From Margaritifera margaritifera (lineage: Eukaryota > Mollusca > Bivalvia > Unionida > Margaritiferidae): a stretch of DNA of 64,000 nucleotides. The translations under genes were made by a program, and so were the position numbers. Location of the stretch: NCBI GenBank assembly GCA_029931535.1, contig JAQPZY010001670.1:7502501-7566500 (forward strand), written 5' to 3'. Shown here in pieces: positions 24,301 through 36,769 of the stretch. Under the pieces are notes generated by a model, which made no database searches, was not told the origin of the DNA, and saw only the letters and a list, made by a program, of their open reading frames with translations. Every line of letters begins with the position of its first letter. The stretch's first letter is position 1.

Positions 24301-26017
24301 TTATACTCCGCATCGACTTATAGGCCGGCAAATACGGATTGAATTCATGGATTTATCATATAAATGGATTTAAAATGTCAAGCATTATGGATTTCAATGG
24401 ACTTTATTACACAAAGATGGACAAATTGTAAGTTGTCAATTTATTTGTGACATATTTCACTCAATAATATAATTGTATTTTACACTGGTTTTGTCTTTAT
24501 TTTTCTTATCCAGTTTGGCTTGTTTATATTTCCAAAGTGCAAAAAGTCAATTTCTCTTTGACCCTCCTATAAGTCGTGGTGTTATTTGCAAGTCAGATCT
24601 GTCTGAAGGGGTGACTTCTCAGTGAGACAGAAATGCACTTTGGAAATATAAACAAGCCAAACTGAATAGATAGATAAAAAAGAAAAATAAATTGACAACT
24701 TACAATCTGTACATCTTCGTGTAATAAAGTCCATTGAAATCCATAATGCTTGACATTTTAAATCCATTTATATGATAAATCCATGAATTCAATTATAGGT
24801 CACATACCGATATAAAAATAGTAGTTCAGAATGATTCGATTCACAATATCCCGTAATATGTTAATTCCACACATCGTACAAATAAACAATGAAAGTTAAG
24901 TCCACGTTTTTGTGATTCACGGTATCCAATAAATGTCACTATCTAATGTCATCTGGTACAAAGTCCAAGAATTAATCCTCATTGTCTGATAAAGTTCTGA
25001 AATCCTACATCGTTGTCTAGTCATTGTAAATCATCATCGTCTAGTCATCATAAATCTCATCCAACTCCGATTCCTCGGCGTTACTGTCATATGCGGGTGC
25101 TTATGCAGCGACTGATCATGGGTTCTGCAAGTAACACTTTGATCATGAAATCAGAAATCTATTAAGGATGGAACTGAACATGTATCAATTGTGCGGCAAG
25201 ATCACAGGAAGTTCAAATAACCACTCTGTGTTACTTGGCACTAAACAAGTATCAAACTCACGGCTTGATCAAAGGGTTGTCACGTTGGAAAACAAAGAGC
25301 GTGGTGCCTTTACAAGCTAAGGGATTAAGGTCAAAGTATATGCACAGGAAGTTGTAGAACTCTACTTGGCACTGAACATAGTATTAGATTTGCAGCTCAA
25401 TCAAAAGGATTGTCAACTTGAAAACAAAGTGAGTACCTTTACAAGCCAAAGGCTTATCGGCCCAAGTGCACTGGCAGATAACTTGGGAAATATCAATTGG
25501 GAATTAAATCTGACTTGTGGAAAAGGAAAATACAAATTAAATCAAAACTTTTATTGTATCAAGCACAGTCTTTACACAGCAAAACACAAATATTAATACA
25601 AATACAGGTTGTTCGGACTTGCACGAAAATGGAAGAAATATACTTACTAGTAAACACCCACTGTAAACAACATTGACGGACACTTCACTTTGCGGTAGGT
25701 AGTATTTAATTTACCAGTAATATTTTCAAATTATTAAAATCCAAATAACTGTTGATACAAGTATTGTGTAATGAATACCATCATGAAACGGATAAATACA
25801 GTGCATACCATATATGCATTACTGCATAGGAATAGTGGCATGAAAACGTAAAAATATATGAATTGACAGTATTTGTATGTACTGCAAACATCTAGAGTTT
25901 CCAACATTACTCCTAGATTTATATTGTTTTTTTAATGTCACGCTTATAAGGTGACCCCTACTCTGCATGAATAGAATTTTAAGTTAAATATGTCGACTTA
26001 TAAGCGAGTATATACGG
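21371..26017. mobile_element. Foldback DNA element with arms of about 1.4 kb
   Basis: The left end is CCGTATATACTCGC at 21371 and the right end its complement ending at 26017; both are flanked by TA (21369-21370 and 26018-26019). The two halves are long inverted copies. For example, the block 'cctgtatttgtat…' near 21780 is matched near 25605, and the inner ends 'ggcttgtttatatttcc' at 24515 and its complement at 24640 leave a loop of about 90 nt. The left arm is interrupted by another element (22589-24337). No transposase gene is visible, so it is non-autonomous. A related partial copy lies at 32790-33540. Confidence 0.75.
22589..24337. mobile_element. Element nested in the left arm of the foldback
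   Basis: The ends are complementary: CC(A/G)TATTTGCCGGCC at both sides, followed by TATAAGTCGAT. The uninterrupted sequence in the right arm ('ggtcacata' region at 24795) shows that the arm was continuous before insertion. No clear target duplication. The interior has A- and T-runs and no coding signal. Confidence 0.7.
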
Positions 26018-26019
26018 TA

Positions 26020-27020
26020 GTTACAAGATAGCAGCCTTGTCAAATGCTGCATACAGAAAGATCCAATGGAATGGCATACTTAAAATGTGTTGGGTTAAGT
26101 AGCACATTTCTTTTGCAGAATTGATGGCCTGATGTATATCATGTCATCATTTTTGAAGATGAACAATAGATCTGAAAGAGGAGCACACTTGCATTTTGAT
26201 GATTGCTGAATGAATTTAGATTTGTTTTTGTATGTAAACTTAAGGCATTTCCATAACATGTGCTTACTTCCATGATGTGACAAAAAATCCAAAAATCCAT
26301 GATTACATGCAATAATTTCCACTTATTACAATTTTGTATGAACAAGAAAATCTTTTAACTGTTATCATGGTAACCAAACCATTTGGTATACATTTTAAAA
26401 AATGTAATGTTAGACTAAAATATTTGTGTATATTTTAAATCTTTAAGACCATTTGAGTTTATTAATGAAAAATATAAATGCAGAATATACAGCCCAAACT
26501 TTATTGACTTTAAGCGCTCAATCTTGATACTTCACAGAAAACAAAACACCTTTTATGCCTATATTGGGTGGAACTTGGACAATCTAAGCTGAATAATAAG
26601 AAAATCTTGGTTTTCTGAATCATAAATTGAAAAAATTCAAAGCATGACTGATTTGGCAACAAACTGGAAAGCTCAATTTAAATTAATACTGAAAAATATA
26701 TAATTTTGCCATGATTTGTACACATTCTATGCAGGATTTGGTTGCCATGGCAACCAACCATTTTATCCCCTGCATGCTGAAATAAAGTATACTCAGTACC
26801 CATCCAGAGTCCACAACAGATTTCCTATAAAGAAAATTATTATTGCACAAGAAGTAAGCTCAAAACGGATGCCAAATTATTGAATTAATGGATAAATCCT
26901 ATGAAAATCAGGCTGTTCAGTAGGAACCATACTGGGGAAGTGCTTGCACCAAGCCTAGATATGTTTATTGTCTCCCCTGTGAAGCATAGGCAAAACATAG
27001 GATCACTTTTCTAATGGCTT
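26020..27020. other. No recognisable gene
   Basis: AT-rich DNA without coding signal. 'ggttgccatggcaacc' near 26739 is a short palindrome often seen in dispersed repeats. Confidence 0.45.
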
Positions 27021-27027
27021 TATTGGA

Positions 27028-27080
27028 GCCACAGTTGCTCAATTAGTAGAGCGTTGAACTCGTAATCCAAGGGTTGTGGG
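27028..27080 (+). repeat. tRNA-Thr-like SINE head fragment
   Basis: The sequence resembles the 5' half of a tRNA: an A-box-like 'gctcaattagtagagcg' and an anticodon-loop region 'gaactcgtaatcc' with CGT. The T arm and B box are missing. It is therefore a SINE-like remnant, not a functional tRNA. Confidence 0.5.
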
Positions 27081-27960
27081 CAAAAATATGCCACAGGGAC
27101 CTACTTTTCATGCTCCAGTGATTGTTCTAATTTTTTGCATTTAGCTCTGTTTCTCTGACACTGTTAAATGTACAGTCATGAAACTTGATGTGTGTGTTCA
27201 TCTTAAAGAGTCAATGTCTCACCATGAGCAAAAGTAGGCCACAATGACCTTCTTTTCTTGCACTAGTTATTTTACAAGGTTTTTTAATTATACCATGAAA
27301 TTCTTGTACTGAATGGGTATCACTCCATACCTGATCACTAACTTACTATGTTAAGTCATCTGCACCACTTTTGAACTAAACTACCCCCCCCCCCCCCCCC
27401 TTGATGTTATTTCATATGATTCTTATATGGACTCAAGGCCAAGATATGCAAAACAAAATAGTTATTCATGACATTACCTCACACTGACTAGATATTTTCC
27501 TCCTAACTGGGTATACCGGTAGTCTCATTCCTGGTCTCCATTTGACACACTTGATGAAAATGCAGGAAACTTATCAGAGGTGGGGTAACTATTCATTCCT
27601 GACTTGGATGCAATGGGCTGCTACAAACAGTGTTATTTCTCCGAACTTGAGACTTCATAAAGTCGAGATTGATTGATCTGTGTATAGAAATATAGGGATT
27701 ATGCTTTTCTGTTCTTCTCCATGAAACAAAATTAAATCATTAAATATCTTCAACCTAACTATATTCCACTATGAATGTTGAAGGTTCATATAATGTTACC
27801 CTTGTCTATTCATATATATGTCCATCCATGAGTCCACTCAAGTTTTTTGTTAAGGTCTCTGTAGAGAGGCATTTGTGTTCTATGATCACAATAAAAGGGT
27901 ACCATCTGCATATATCTATGAGACAAAATGCATACGCTTGACAATGGGTTACCTCCCTTG
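27081..27960. repeat. Interspersed repeat, copy A
   Basis: It shares a long ordered series of blocks with 50130-50975 plus 55306-55480: 'gtcatgaaacttgat', 'ttcttgtactgaatgggt', 'gacttggat…caatgggct', 'ggttcatataatgttaccc' and 'tgttctatgatcac'. In this copy the blocks are contiguous; copy B is split by a LINE. A C-run interrupts it at 27384-27401. Confidence 0.65.
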
Positions 27961-28572
27961 GTTTGGAAAACACCACTGCCACAATGATGTAAATTTGGTG
28001 GTAAAATGCCACCTGGAGAAAACTGCATGCTTTGATAGCTGCATCACACCTCAATTTAGACTGCATTTGCTGTGATCTTTTCTCTGCAGTGGTTTAGTGC
28101 AGAATATGAAGATTTTGCCCAATACTTAAAAAAAGGAACGAATTCTTTACTTGCAGTATTGTAGCATAAGGTTGATCATGTTACAAGGTAGTATGTGGCA
28201 GGCATCACAATATACAGATGATGTCACAATGAAGAGCCTTTGTGCCTCCAAACACCGTCTGATTCTTTTTGCATAGTTTTTGTTTGAATTTCAAACTCTG
28301 ATAGTATATACGAGGTAGGATCCAGTCAGAGTGTTTGTGTATTAATGCACAAAGTCAATGTGCTAAGGTTTAGATGACCCTAGGATCGAAACAGCTTTCT
28401 GGGAGCGATATATTCTGAAAGAGTATGATCTGTGAGGAATGTAATGAAAATGGTCACAAAAGTAAGCTTTACTTTGCAAGCGCATCATCATACAAATAAC
28501 CTAGCAAGAGCTCAATAAGTTTTCTTTCACAATCTGATTATCCAGCTCAGTAGGATCTCTTGCCTCTTTCAG

Positions 28573-28746
28573 GTAGCAATACAGGTTCATATCCAGGACT
28601 ACACTCATCAGCACCAGTAGGGTTGTATCCAGGGCAACCATCACCACCACCACCACCAGCAGGTTCATATCCAGGACAACAGCTATCAGCACCAGAAAAA
28701 ATCTATCCTCCACAACATTCACCACCACCAGCAGGGTTTCATCCAG
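28573..28746 (+). CDS. Pro/Gly/Tyr-rich exon, possible annexin A7/A11-like N-terminus
   Basis: An exon of 174 bp between acceptor GCCTCTTTCAG and donor CCAG|GTACAG, phase 1 on both sides, so it can be skipped or duplicated without a frame change. The 58 codons are four imperfect repeats of the type SYPGQ…APxGLYPGQPSPPPPPAG, rich in Pro, Gly, Tyr and Gln. Such disordered tails occur at the start of annexin A7/A11 and in other adaptor proteins. An annexin-core exon lies on the same strand at 60638-60747, 32 kb away with many transposons between. The link is inference. Confidence 0.55.
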
Positions 28747-28969
28747 GTACAGGGGCAAAGATTTTTACAGTTTTAACATCATCATACATTGGTTTTGAAT
28801 TATTCTATTGTGCTTATTGTATTTATGTTTCATCAGGTGCAAGTCTAGAATCTATAATAATAATAATTACTTTATTTAAAGAGGGTGACACAGTTAGTTG
28901 CATGGAACTAATCCTCATTGTGGCCCTCTATTAAATGCATATTAACATACATAGTACATACCCAACTAA

Positions 28970-30665
28970 CACACGTTTTACAATGTTGCTGTAAGGTTGT
29001 GATTTGGTTACATGGGGAAATAATGTTCTAGCAACATTGCTAAAACATTGCACATGAATATTGTTTTGTTTTTTTTTTTTCATTTTGTTTTTCAAAAGAA
29101 ATAACTGAATGAAGGTTACAACTTTTGTTGGAAAGATTTCATTCGTCAGCTCTAATGATTACAAACATGAAGTACAATTATTGCTTTATAATGTTTTTTA
29201 AAAATTTATGAACAAGGTTTGTAGCTCTTCCTGTACCAGCAGAATATTATTAGCAGCTGAGGTGTGGAATTATTTGCTGCTTTCAACTGGTTTTAAACCT
29301 TCAAGGTATGAACTTGAATTAATTAATCTATAATTCGCATTTTTAGTTGCAGAAGTAGTGTTTGTATTGTGATAGAGAGATTCTTTTTTGGCTGATTGTT
29401 CTATCATGTCTACAGACACTTTCTTGCACATGTAAACACTATGCTGCATGAGAGGCAGTGCCATTTTCAAACAAAGAAAATGAGGTCTATCAGCTAAAGT
29501 GTTCAATCTAGACATAAAATTATATAAATTTTTGGCGCATTTCTGTGGTCTTTATCTGAATTGTATTAAATAAATTATATTGATACACTGGGGCTATTTT
29601 GCAGAGAAAAATAGTGAGGATGGTGATGGATTTCTGTGGTAAAACTGCCCAGAGTTAATGTTATATAATTGCGCATGTGCTTAGATCAAGAGCACAAGAT
29701 TTATCATTCTTGACCAAAATGTTTAAAAAAAGTCAAGTATAATAAAATGAAATAAATTAAAAGTGAAATTGAAAGGAATTGTTTATGTTTAGACAGATGT
29801 ATACAAGTTGATATACATAAATTAAAAAGAAAAGAAAATGCACATTAAAAGGTAATACAATTTTGATAATTACAAACATGAATTAGCCATATTATAGTTG
29901 GTGGTAAATAATCTCATACTGGCATTTTGTCAGTGATAATTATGTACAAGAGCTGTTTGTGAGTAATAAACACAACATACATGAATAACATCTGTCATCA
30001 GCTATTCAGTCTATTTTCAAGGAAAAGCTAGGCCTGGAAGAACTGGGGGGTGGGGGAGGTAAGATCCATGACTGGGGGATTCACACAAATTTCTTGAAAA
30101 TCATGCAGAATATTCAACCAATTGTGCAAAATTTGCACTTCACATTTGCAAGCCCAACCTTTTTTCTTTGTTTAATTTCTTCTATATTTGAAATTTCTCC
30201 CTCTTCTTCAAATGCATAGGTTATTTCTCCCCAAAATGTTTCATTCTAGATTAGACCATGTTAAGGACTACACTCTATATCTTATAGTCCATGTGAAAAC
30301 AATGGTGGCAGATCGTTTCCATGTTGGACTGCACAGTGTGTTCAGGTTGTACTTCATGCGCTATGATGTGTTGACATTCTATCGACCTACTGACATTTTT
30401 GTAATGTTTAATGCAAGATTTGGACTTTCTTGCCAGCAGTGGGGTATGTGTTTCAGAAACATAAGTAGCTTTCATTCTTCCAAGTTTTCAATATAGTTTT
30501 TGAATGTTGTCAGGATGTTGTAGGAATGTTATATTTGACATTAAACAACAAGGCTGTAGCAACATTCCAGCAAGTTCGGCAAATCATGTTGCCACAGTGT
30601 TATATAACAATGTTGCCACAACTTTAGTGAAACATTGTTGCAATGTGGAATTGCTAACTTTGTAG
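28970..30665. repeat. CAACATTG-rich repeat blocks
   Basis: Two blocks, 28970-29060 and 30495-30665, are rich in CAACATTG or AATGTTGC in both orientations. They may be the ends of one element or separate copies. No coding sequence is recognisable between them. Confidence 0.4.
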
Positions 30666-30849
30666 TTGCACACACAATAAAGAAAGACACATACAACTCC
30701 TAATTCTTTCTATAAGGAAAAAAAACTATAAAAAAAAAACTTCAATAAACAACTTCATACTGGAGAAAACAAGAGTCCCTTGAAGGGACTAATGCTCTAC
30801 AGGGTGAAAAGAATTTCCAGGAATTCAAGATAAGACCATTTCTTCCTTT

Positions 30850-31997
30850 TAACTACTGAGTGTTGAAACCATCTCAGCAATAAGATTTTCAAATTAGCTT
30901 CTGAGGTACACACATTGGATGTCAGCTTCACATCATTTTCATTAGGACAAAGTAGACGTCATTAAAAGTCATTTGGTGAAAACCCCATGTCATAAAGATC
31001 ATCCATTCAGGGGGTATAGCAACAAAAAGATTTTTAAGACAGTCATCATGGCAGCCATATTGGTTGTATGACTGGCACCATTTTCATTTTGGACCAACTA
31101 GATATCATAAGAAGTATATTGCTGAAAACCCCATGTCGATATAGTCATCCATTTGGAGATGAGTAGAGATAACAATATTTTAAAAATATGACTTTCCATT
31201 TAGGAGTAACAACGATTTTCAAGATGGCTGCAATGACGGCCATACTAGACATCAGATATGTGCCATTTTCATTTAAGACCAACTGGATATCATAAGAAGC
31301 CTTCTGGTGAAAACCCCACATCAATATGACTTTCTCTTCAAGTTGTGATAACAAGATTTTTAAGATGGAAGATGGCTGCCATGATGGTCAGATTAGCATC
31401 ATTTTAATTTAAGACCAGCTGGACATCATAAGAAGCATTTGAATGAAAACCCTATGGTGATACAACCATCCATTCAGTAGGAGTAGCGATAGCAAGATTT
31501 TCAAGATAGCTGTCATATCAGCCATACTTTACATCAGATCAGCACCATTTTCATTTAGGACCAACTAGACATCAGAAGAAGTATTTTAGTGAAAACCTCA
31601 TGTTGATATGACCATCCATTCAGGAAGAGTAGCAATATCAAGATTTTCAAGATGACTGCTGTAGCAGCCATATTGGATGCGAGATGGGCACCATTTTCAT
31701 TTAGGACCAACTAGACATCATGAGAAGTCTTTTAGTGAAAACTCAATGTTGATATGACCATCCATGCAGGAGGAATAGCGATAATAAGATTTTCAAGATG
31801 GTCACTGTGGCAGCCATATTGGATGTCAGATCATCACTATTTTCATTTAGAACCAACTAGATATCATAAGAAGTCTTTGTGTGAAAACCACATGTTTATA
31901 TGACCATCCATTCAGGAGGAGTAGCAATAACAAGATTTTCAGGATGGCTGCCATGGTGGCCATATTTGACATCAGATCGGCACCATTTTCATTTAGG
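30850..31997. repeat. Tandem array of about 147-bp units, left part
   Basis: About eight degenerate units share landmarks 'accattttcattta', 'gaccaactagacatcat', 'gaaaacc', 'gaccatccattcaggag' and 'caagatggctgcc'. The array resumes at 34082 after a hAT insertion and ends near 34280 with a 'caagataatcctccaag…agtaacaaac' tail. Confidence 0.85.
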
Positions 31998-32789
31998 CAG
32001 GGATTGCGCTGGGCTTTGCCAATGTTGCAAATTGCGATTTTTTTTTCTGATTGGCGACAAAATATACCATCTGGCGGGGTTTTTTTGGCGACAACATTTT
32101 TGGCTGTTCAAACTTGTATATACAATCTTGGGTTTGGAGTGGAGGAATTCAAGGGCACCATGAAAGGAAGCCGCAAAGTTGGATATAAATGTACTGGAAT
32201 CTATCTATTGTTACATAAACAAATCCTTTGTTCATATTGACAAACCATCTTAACAGTGTATTGTTTTATCATAATCCGCTTATGCTGGCATCTGGCCTGA
32301 GTACTGTATGCTGTGACACGCTCAAATAGTCATGTTAACGGACTAGCTACAATCAACCAAATGACGGCTAATCCTTGTTTTTTTTTTTGTTTTTTTTGGG
32401 GGGGGGGGGGGGATGTACCAGAAAAAAAAGTTTTGCTGAAACTTCAAAGAAAACTGATTACATTTGAAGCACCATTCGTTCCATATAAATACTAAGCAAA
32501 TGAAAAAAAAAAATCAGTTTCAATCAGAACTATATACTGTAATGGGTAAACGTAAGTTAGACTTTTCGTGTTCATCATCTCATCCTAAGAGTAGCATATA
32601 TACTCACGTATAAGCCGAATAATTTAGGAAAAAAATAAAAGCCTGGAAGAGGGGGGGGGGAAAGGCCTTTTTTATTCACAGGACAAGGTCTAAACTTTAA
32701 AAAAAAAATAAAGTTTTCTTGTTGACTACCAGTGTATATTTGAGGAGACTGAATGTATATATAGATAGATAGCTAGCTAGGAATAATAA

Positions 32790-33540
32790 AGAAAAAACCA
32801 GTGTAAAATACAATTAGGTATATTATCTAGTGGAACATGTCACAAATAAATTGACAACTTACATTTTGTTCTTTATCGTGTCATAAAAATCCATAGAAAT
32901 CTATAATGATTGACATTTTAAATCCATTGATATGATAAATCCATGAATTCTATCATATGTCACATACCAGCATAAAAATATTAGCCCAGAATGATCCGAT
33001 TCACAATATCACATAAAATGTTAATTCTACACGTCTCACATATAAACAATGAAAATCAAGTCCACACTTTTGTGATTCACAGTATCCTATAAAGGTCACT
33101 GTCTAATGTCATCTGGTACAAAAGCCCAAGAATTCATCCGCATTGTCTGAGTGACCAATTATAGTGCTGAAATCCTCCATCGTCGTCTAGTCATCATAAA
33201 TATCGTCCGACTCGATTCCTTGTCTTTACTGTCATATGCGGGTGCTTACGTGGAGACTGAACTTGGGCTCTGTAAGTGACACTTCGATCATACAGTCTAT
33301 GAAATCTATTAAAGGATGCAACTGAACAGGTGTCAATTGTGCGGCAAGATCACAGGGAGTTCAAATAACCACTCACTGTTACTTGGCACTGAACAAGTGT
33401 CAAATACATGGCTCAATCAAAGGGTTGTAATGTGGAGAAAACAAAGAGGGTGCTAAGGGATTATGGTCAAACACGTATATGTAAGACGTGTAGGACTCTA
33501 CTTGGCACTGAACAAGAATCAAATTAACAAGGTATAAATC
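32790..33540. repeat. Partial copy of the foldback arm
   Basis: Ordered blocks 'aattgacaacttaca', 'aatccatgaattc', 'gattcacaatatc', 'tgtctaatgtcatctggtac' and 'atatgcgggtgctta' match 24690-25400 in the same orientation. Confidence 0.75.
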
Positions 33541-33601
33541 AAAAACCAGAAAACCGGAGAGAGTAGCTAAGATTGCTGCTGTTAGTAAAAGTAAAAATGA
33601 C

Positions 33602-33757
33602 ATTATCAGCGACTGTGAGCGTGGGTTCAGTAAGATGAATCTCATCAAAACTGACATCAGGAATAAACTCGGCATCTCTACTCTGGAGAATCTAATGAGA
33701 ATCGGCACTTACAAATGTGAAGGAGGCTTCGACTTTGAAACTGCATTCAGCAAGTAG
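33602..33757 (+). pseudogene. hAT transposase C-terminal dimerisation segment
   Basis: An open stretch of 51 codons ending in TAG reads CERGFSKMNLIKTDIRNKL and continues LENLMRIG…FETAFSK. This is the typical C-terminal hAT dimerisation block (CERGFS…N.IK…RN.L…L..LM.I). The catalytic core is absent. It is in the same element as hAT-type TIRs, which supports both calls. Confidence 0.85.
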
Positions 33758-34081
33758 TCAGCCCTAAAAGCACGACACATACTCATGTGACATTAGATTT
33801 TATTTTTTTATGAAACAACATTTTAATAGTGCAAAACATTATAAATAAGCAATCAAAACAGTCATGTCATGATTTATTCTGTAATATTGTGGTATTGTAT
33901 TGTTTGTTGTCAATAAAGTAATAAATACCCCATCTTTTTCAATTTTCATTGCCTGCTACATTAATAGACATGGACAAATACTGACTTCTTGCTTGGTGAC
34001 ATTTTTTGAAAATTGGGGACAAAATATTGAGGTTGGCATTTTTTTTTGGCAACAACTTTTTTAAAGCCAGCACCGTCCCTG

Positions 34082-34280
34082 TTTAGGACCAACTAGACAT
34101 CATAAGTCTTTTAGTGAAAATTCCATGTTGATATGACCATCCATTAGCGATAACAAAATTTTCAAAATGGCTGCTGTGGTGGCCACATTGGATGTCTGAG
34201 CAGCACCATTTCATTTAGGACCAACTAGACCATGGAATGAATGTGTGTATAAAGTTTCAAGATAATCCTCCAAGTAGTTT
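34082..34280. repeat. Tandem array, right part
   Basis: Continuation of the array at 30850-31997, starting with TTTAGGACCAACTAGACAT. Confidence 0.8.
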
Positions 34281-34339
34281 AGGAGTAACAAACTTGTGCT
34301 AACAGACAGATGGATGTTGGACAACAGACAACAGACCAT

Positions 34340-36760
34340 CCCAGTAGAGCTAAAAACAACAACAACAAAACATGAATAATAAGCTAAATTTATGTATGGA
34401 CATAATAAATGGAACATTTTATAAGAACATACTCCAACTAGGTACATTGTGTATATACAGTACAAAAATAGTGAGACTGTTAACATACATGCCATACCAC
34501 GACGTGTCATGCAAAAAACATGATTTTGGACTTTCAAACCCCCCCCGACACAGTTGTCTTTTGAAAAACACGAGTTTCAGCAATCTTGGTGGAAAAAAAA
34601 GATTCCCACAACAGCACACAAAAAAACAGAAAAAAAAGTAACTTTCTTGACCACATTGATATATGCTCGTAATCTGTGGTATATATAAACAGTAAACAGT
34701 CGTGCTCAGAGCTCATGTAAAACTATCCTCAGGGCAGCTTATACAGATGTTTTAAAGACAATTAAAAGGTAAGGTGGTCAGAGATAAACAGATACCTTTC
34801 AGACATTAACTGAATTGACTTACAGTAGCAACGGTGATGTGTTGTGTCAAATCCTTTGAGCACTGCTGAGGGAGAGCCACTAGGCTAATTTGCATAGGTA
34901 AAGTACGCTAAGTGGAACAACCCAATTTGTCTGAAGTTAAGTACATCAAACAGATGCGTGTTGAAAAACAAATGTTAATACACAGCACTGACTGCATTTA
35001 ATGAGAATGTTGAAGCCATCTTTATTAAAGTTTGTGACCAGTGGCAACGTTTCTTTGAAGTTGGATTTGTACTCCGTATATAAAATTCAAAACATGATTA
35101 TTTCAGTAGGTTGAACAACAGCACCATTCAATCTCTAATGCAGTGTTGCACCTAGAATCCAAAGGTCAGGGGACACTGTGTCCCTCACCATGCAGATTTC
35201 AGGACACACAACATTTTAAAGGGACAAAGGAAAACTGTAGTACATAATGCACTAGAAGTGCTAAAAAAATTGAGATAATTTTATTTGCTTCTACAGTTTT
35301 GCCACCTTAACTTTCTCATATTTTCCTTGGACATGTACATGAGTGCAATAAACATTTTATCATGTGATCAAGTAACTCATGAAAACATTAACATGTTGGA
35401 ATATCTGGTTAACCTAAAATGAACTGCACAATGGAATTTTAATAATTAAAGAGTGTTCAATTATTAATAAAATGAAAAATTGTGTATCTGTATAAATTAG
35501 TACCTTTTTTCATTAATTCAGCCAGAGAATAAACTAAATCTTCACTAACTGTAGGTGTGACTTTAACCTCGAAAATACGTTACAATATCGGCGGTCGAAG
35601 ACTTTAGCAACTCGGCCGACTACGACAAACCTTGAATGTTTTCATTGCCAATTAATTGTTTTGAAATGGATATTCATTGCCATCATACAGGTTTTATCAC
35701 TTTTAGTGACTTTGGCCATTGCTTGTGCCAACTTGGACGTGGATGCACATTTGTGATGGAAAAGTGTAGGCATATTTGTGAACACAAATTAGACTTGCAT
35801 TACTGTCAAACTAACTACTGAAACATTGAAACCAGCATAGAATGCATGTAATTAAAACTACATTTCACTGTCCAATGGATTTTAAAGACAGTAACTTGGT
35901 GTATTTTTGTATTTAATATCTGTGAAGTTGTGACCATGTTTGTGGTGATGTTATTTGACAATGCTAAGTATATCATTTTTTGTTTGTTTTTGTAAGTATA
36001 TTAAATGTTTCAGAGAAAACACATGGTATTTTCTTTTATTCAGATTTGAATTTCCAGTAATTTGCTAAAGGCTGATTTGAAAAGATAACTTATTCTCACT
36101 TAGATGACATAGGTTTTGGGGGGTCACGCGCACTGACACCCCTTGGGACATCAAAACACTTTTTTTGAGTCTCAAAACCCCCTCAACACTGTCTGGGAAT
36201 ATGGCAAGTATGGAGACAACAATGTCCAAGGTTTGAGAATTTATACTTTAAGTTGTAATGTATTTGTCAAATCAAATGGGTTCCACTTTTCATTCATTTA
36301 ATTAGATTATAATTAAATTCATTTATATTTGCACTTTCTCTAATTTCCTTTGGGTTTCTATTCTAAATTAGTAGCAATGAAGATTGAAAACTTTGTTTAA
36401 AGAGTTCTTTATTTGATTTTTGGAATGGAAAGATAGTTAGCTGAATTGATAAAATTGTGAGTGCTGCCTTGTTTTCTAGCACGAAATAGTTCCTTGTGGT
36501 ATAATGGGATTATATTGTTTGAATCTTTGTGTTTAGCCTTTCTCAAAAATATTCATTCACTTGCTGTTAACATTTTAATATCATTCATTGCATTCAGGAT
36601 ATTTTCAGCATGATCTAGGATGAGTCAGCAGTTTCTCCAAATAACATTACAGTAATCTTGGTATGGTTGTATATAGCTTTTATATTATATTAACCTTTGT
36701 TTAATTAATAAATATGACCTTATCTTACTTAATAACCACAGACATGAATTGACATTACCG
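34340..36760. other. No recognisable gene
   Basis: AT-rich DNA with no coding signal I trust. A short plus-strand Cys/His-containing frame (35636-35821) lacks splice or family support. Confidence 0.45.
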
Positions 36761-36769
36761 TATGATATA

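Larger units (their letters stand above)
31998..34081 (+). mobile_element. hAT-type transposon remnant inside the tandem array
   Basis: The left end CAGGGATTGCGCTGG (31998) and the complement of the right end, CAGGGACGGTGCTGG (ending 34081), form a 15-bp imperfect inverted repeat. TTTAGG flanks both ends (31992-31997 and 34082-34087), and removing the element restores an intact array unit. Inside, 33602-33757 encodes the C-terminal end of a hAT transposase. Much of the interior (32790-33540) is sequence related to the foldback at 24632-26017. The copy has lost most of the transposase. Confidence 0.85.

Noticed and set aside
27028..27080. tRNA gene
   Set aside because: Only the 5' half of a tRNA is present; no T arm or B box and no closing acceptor stem.
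28501..28758. Val/Leu-rich minus-strand frame
   Set aside because: Shadow of the Pro/Gly-rich exon on the other strand, which has proper splice sites.
30850..34280. CRISPR-like array
   Set aside because: The 147-bp units are degenerate, without uniform short repeats and unique spacers; this is an animal tandem repeat.
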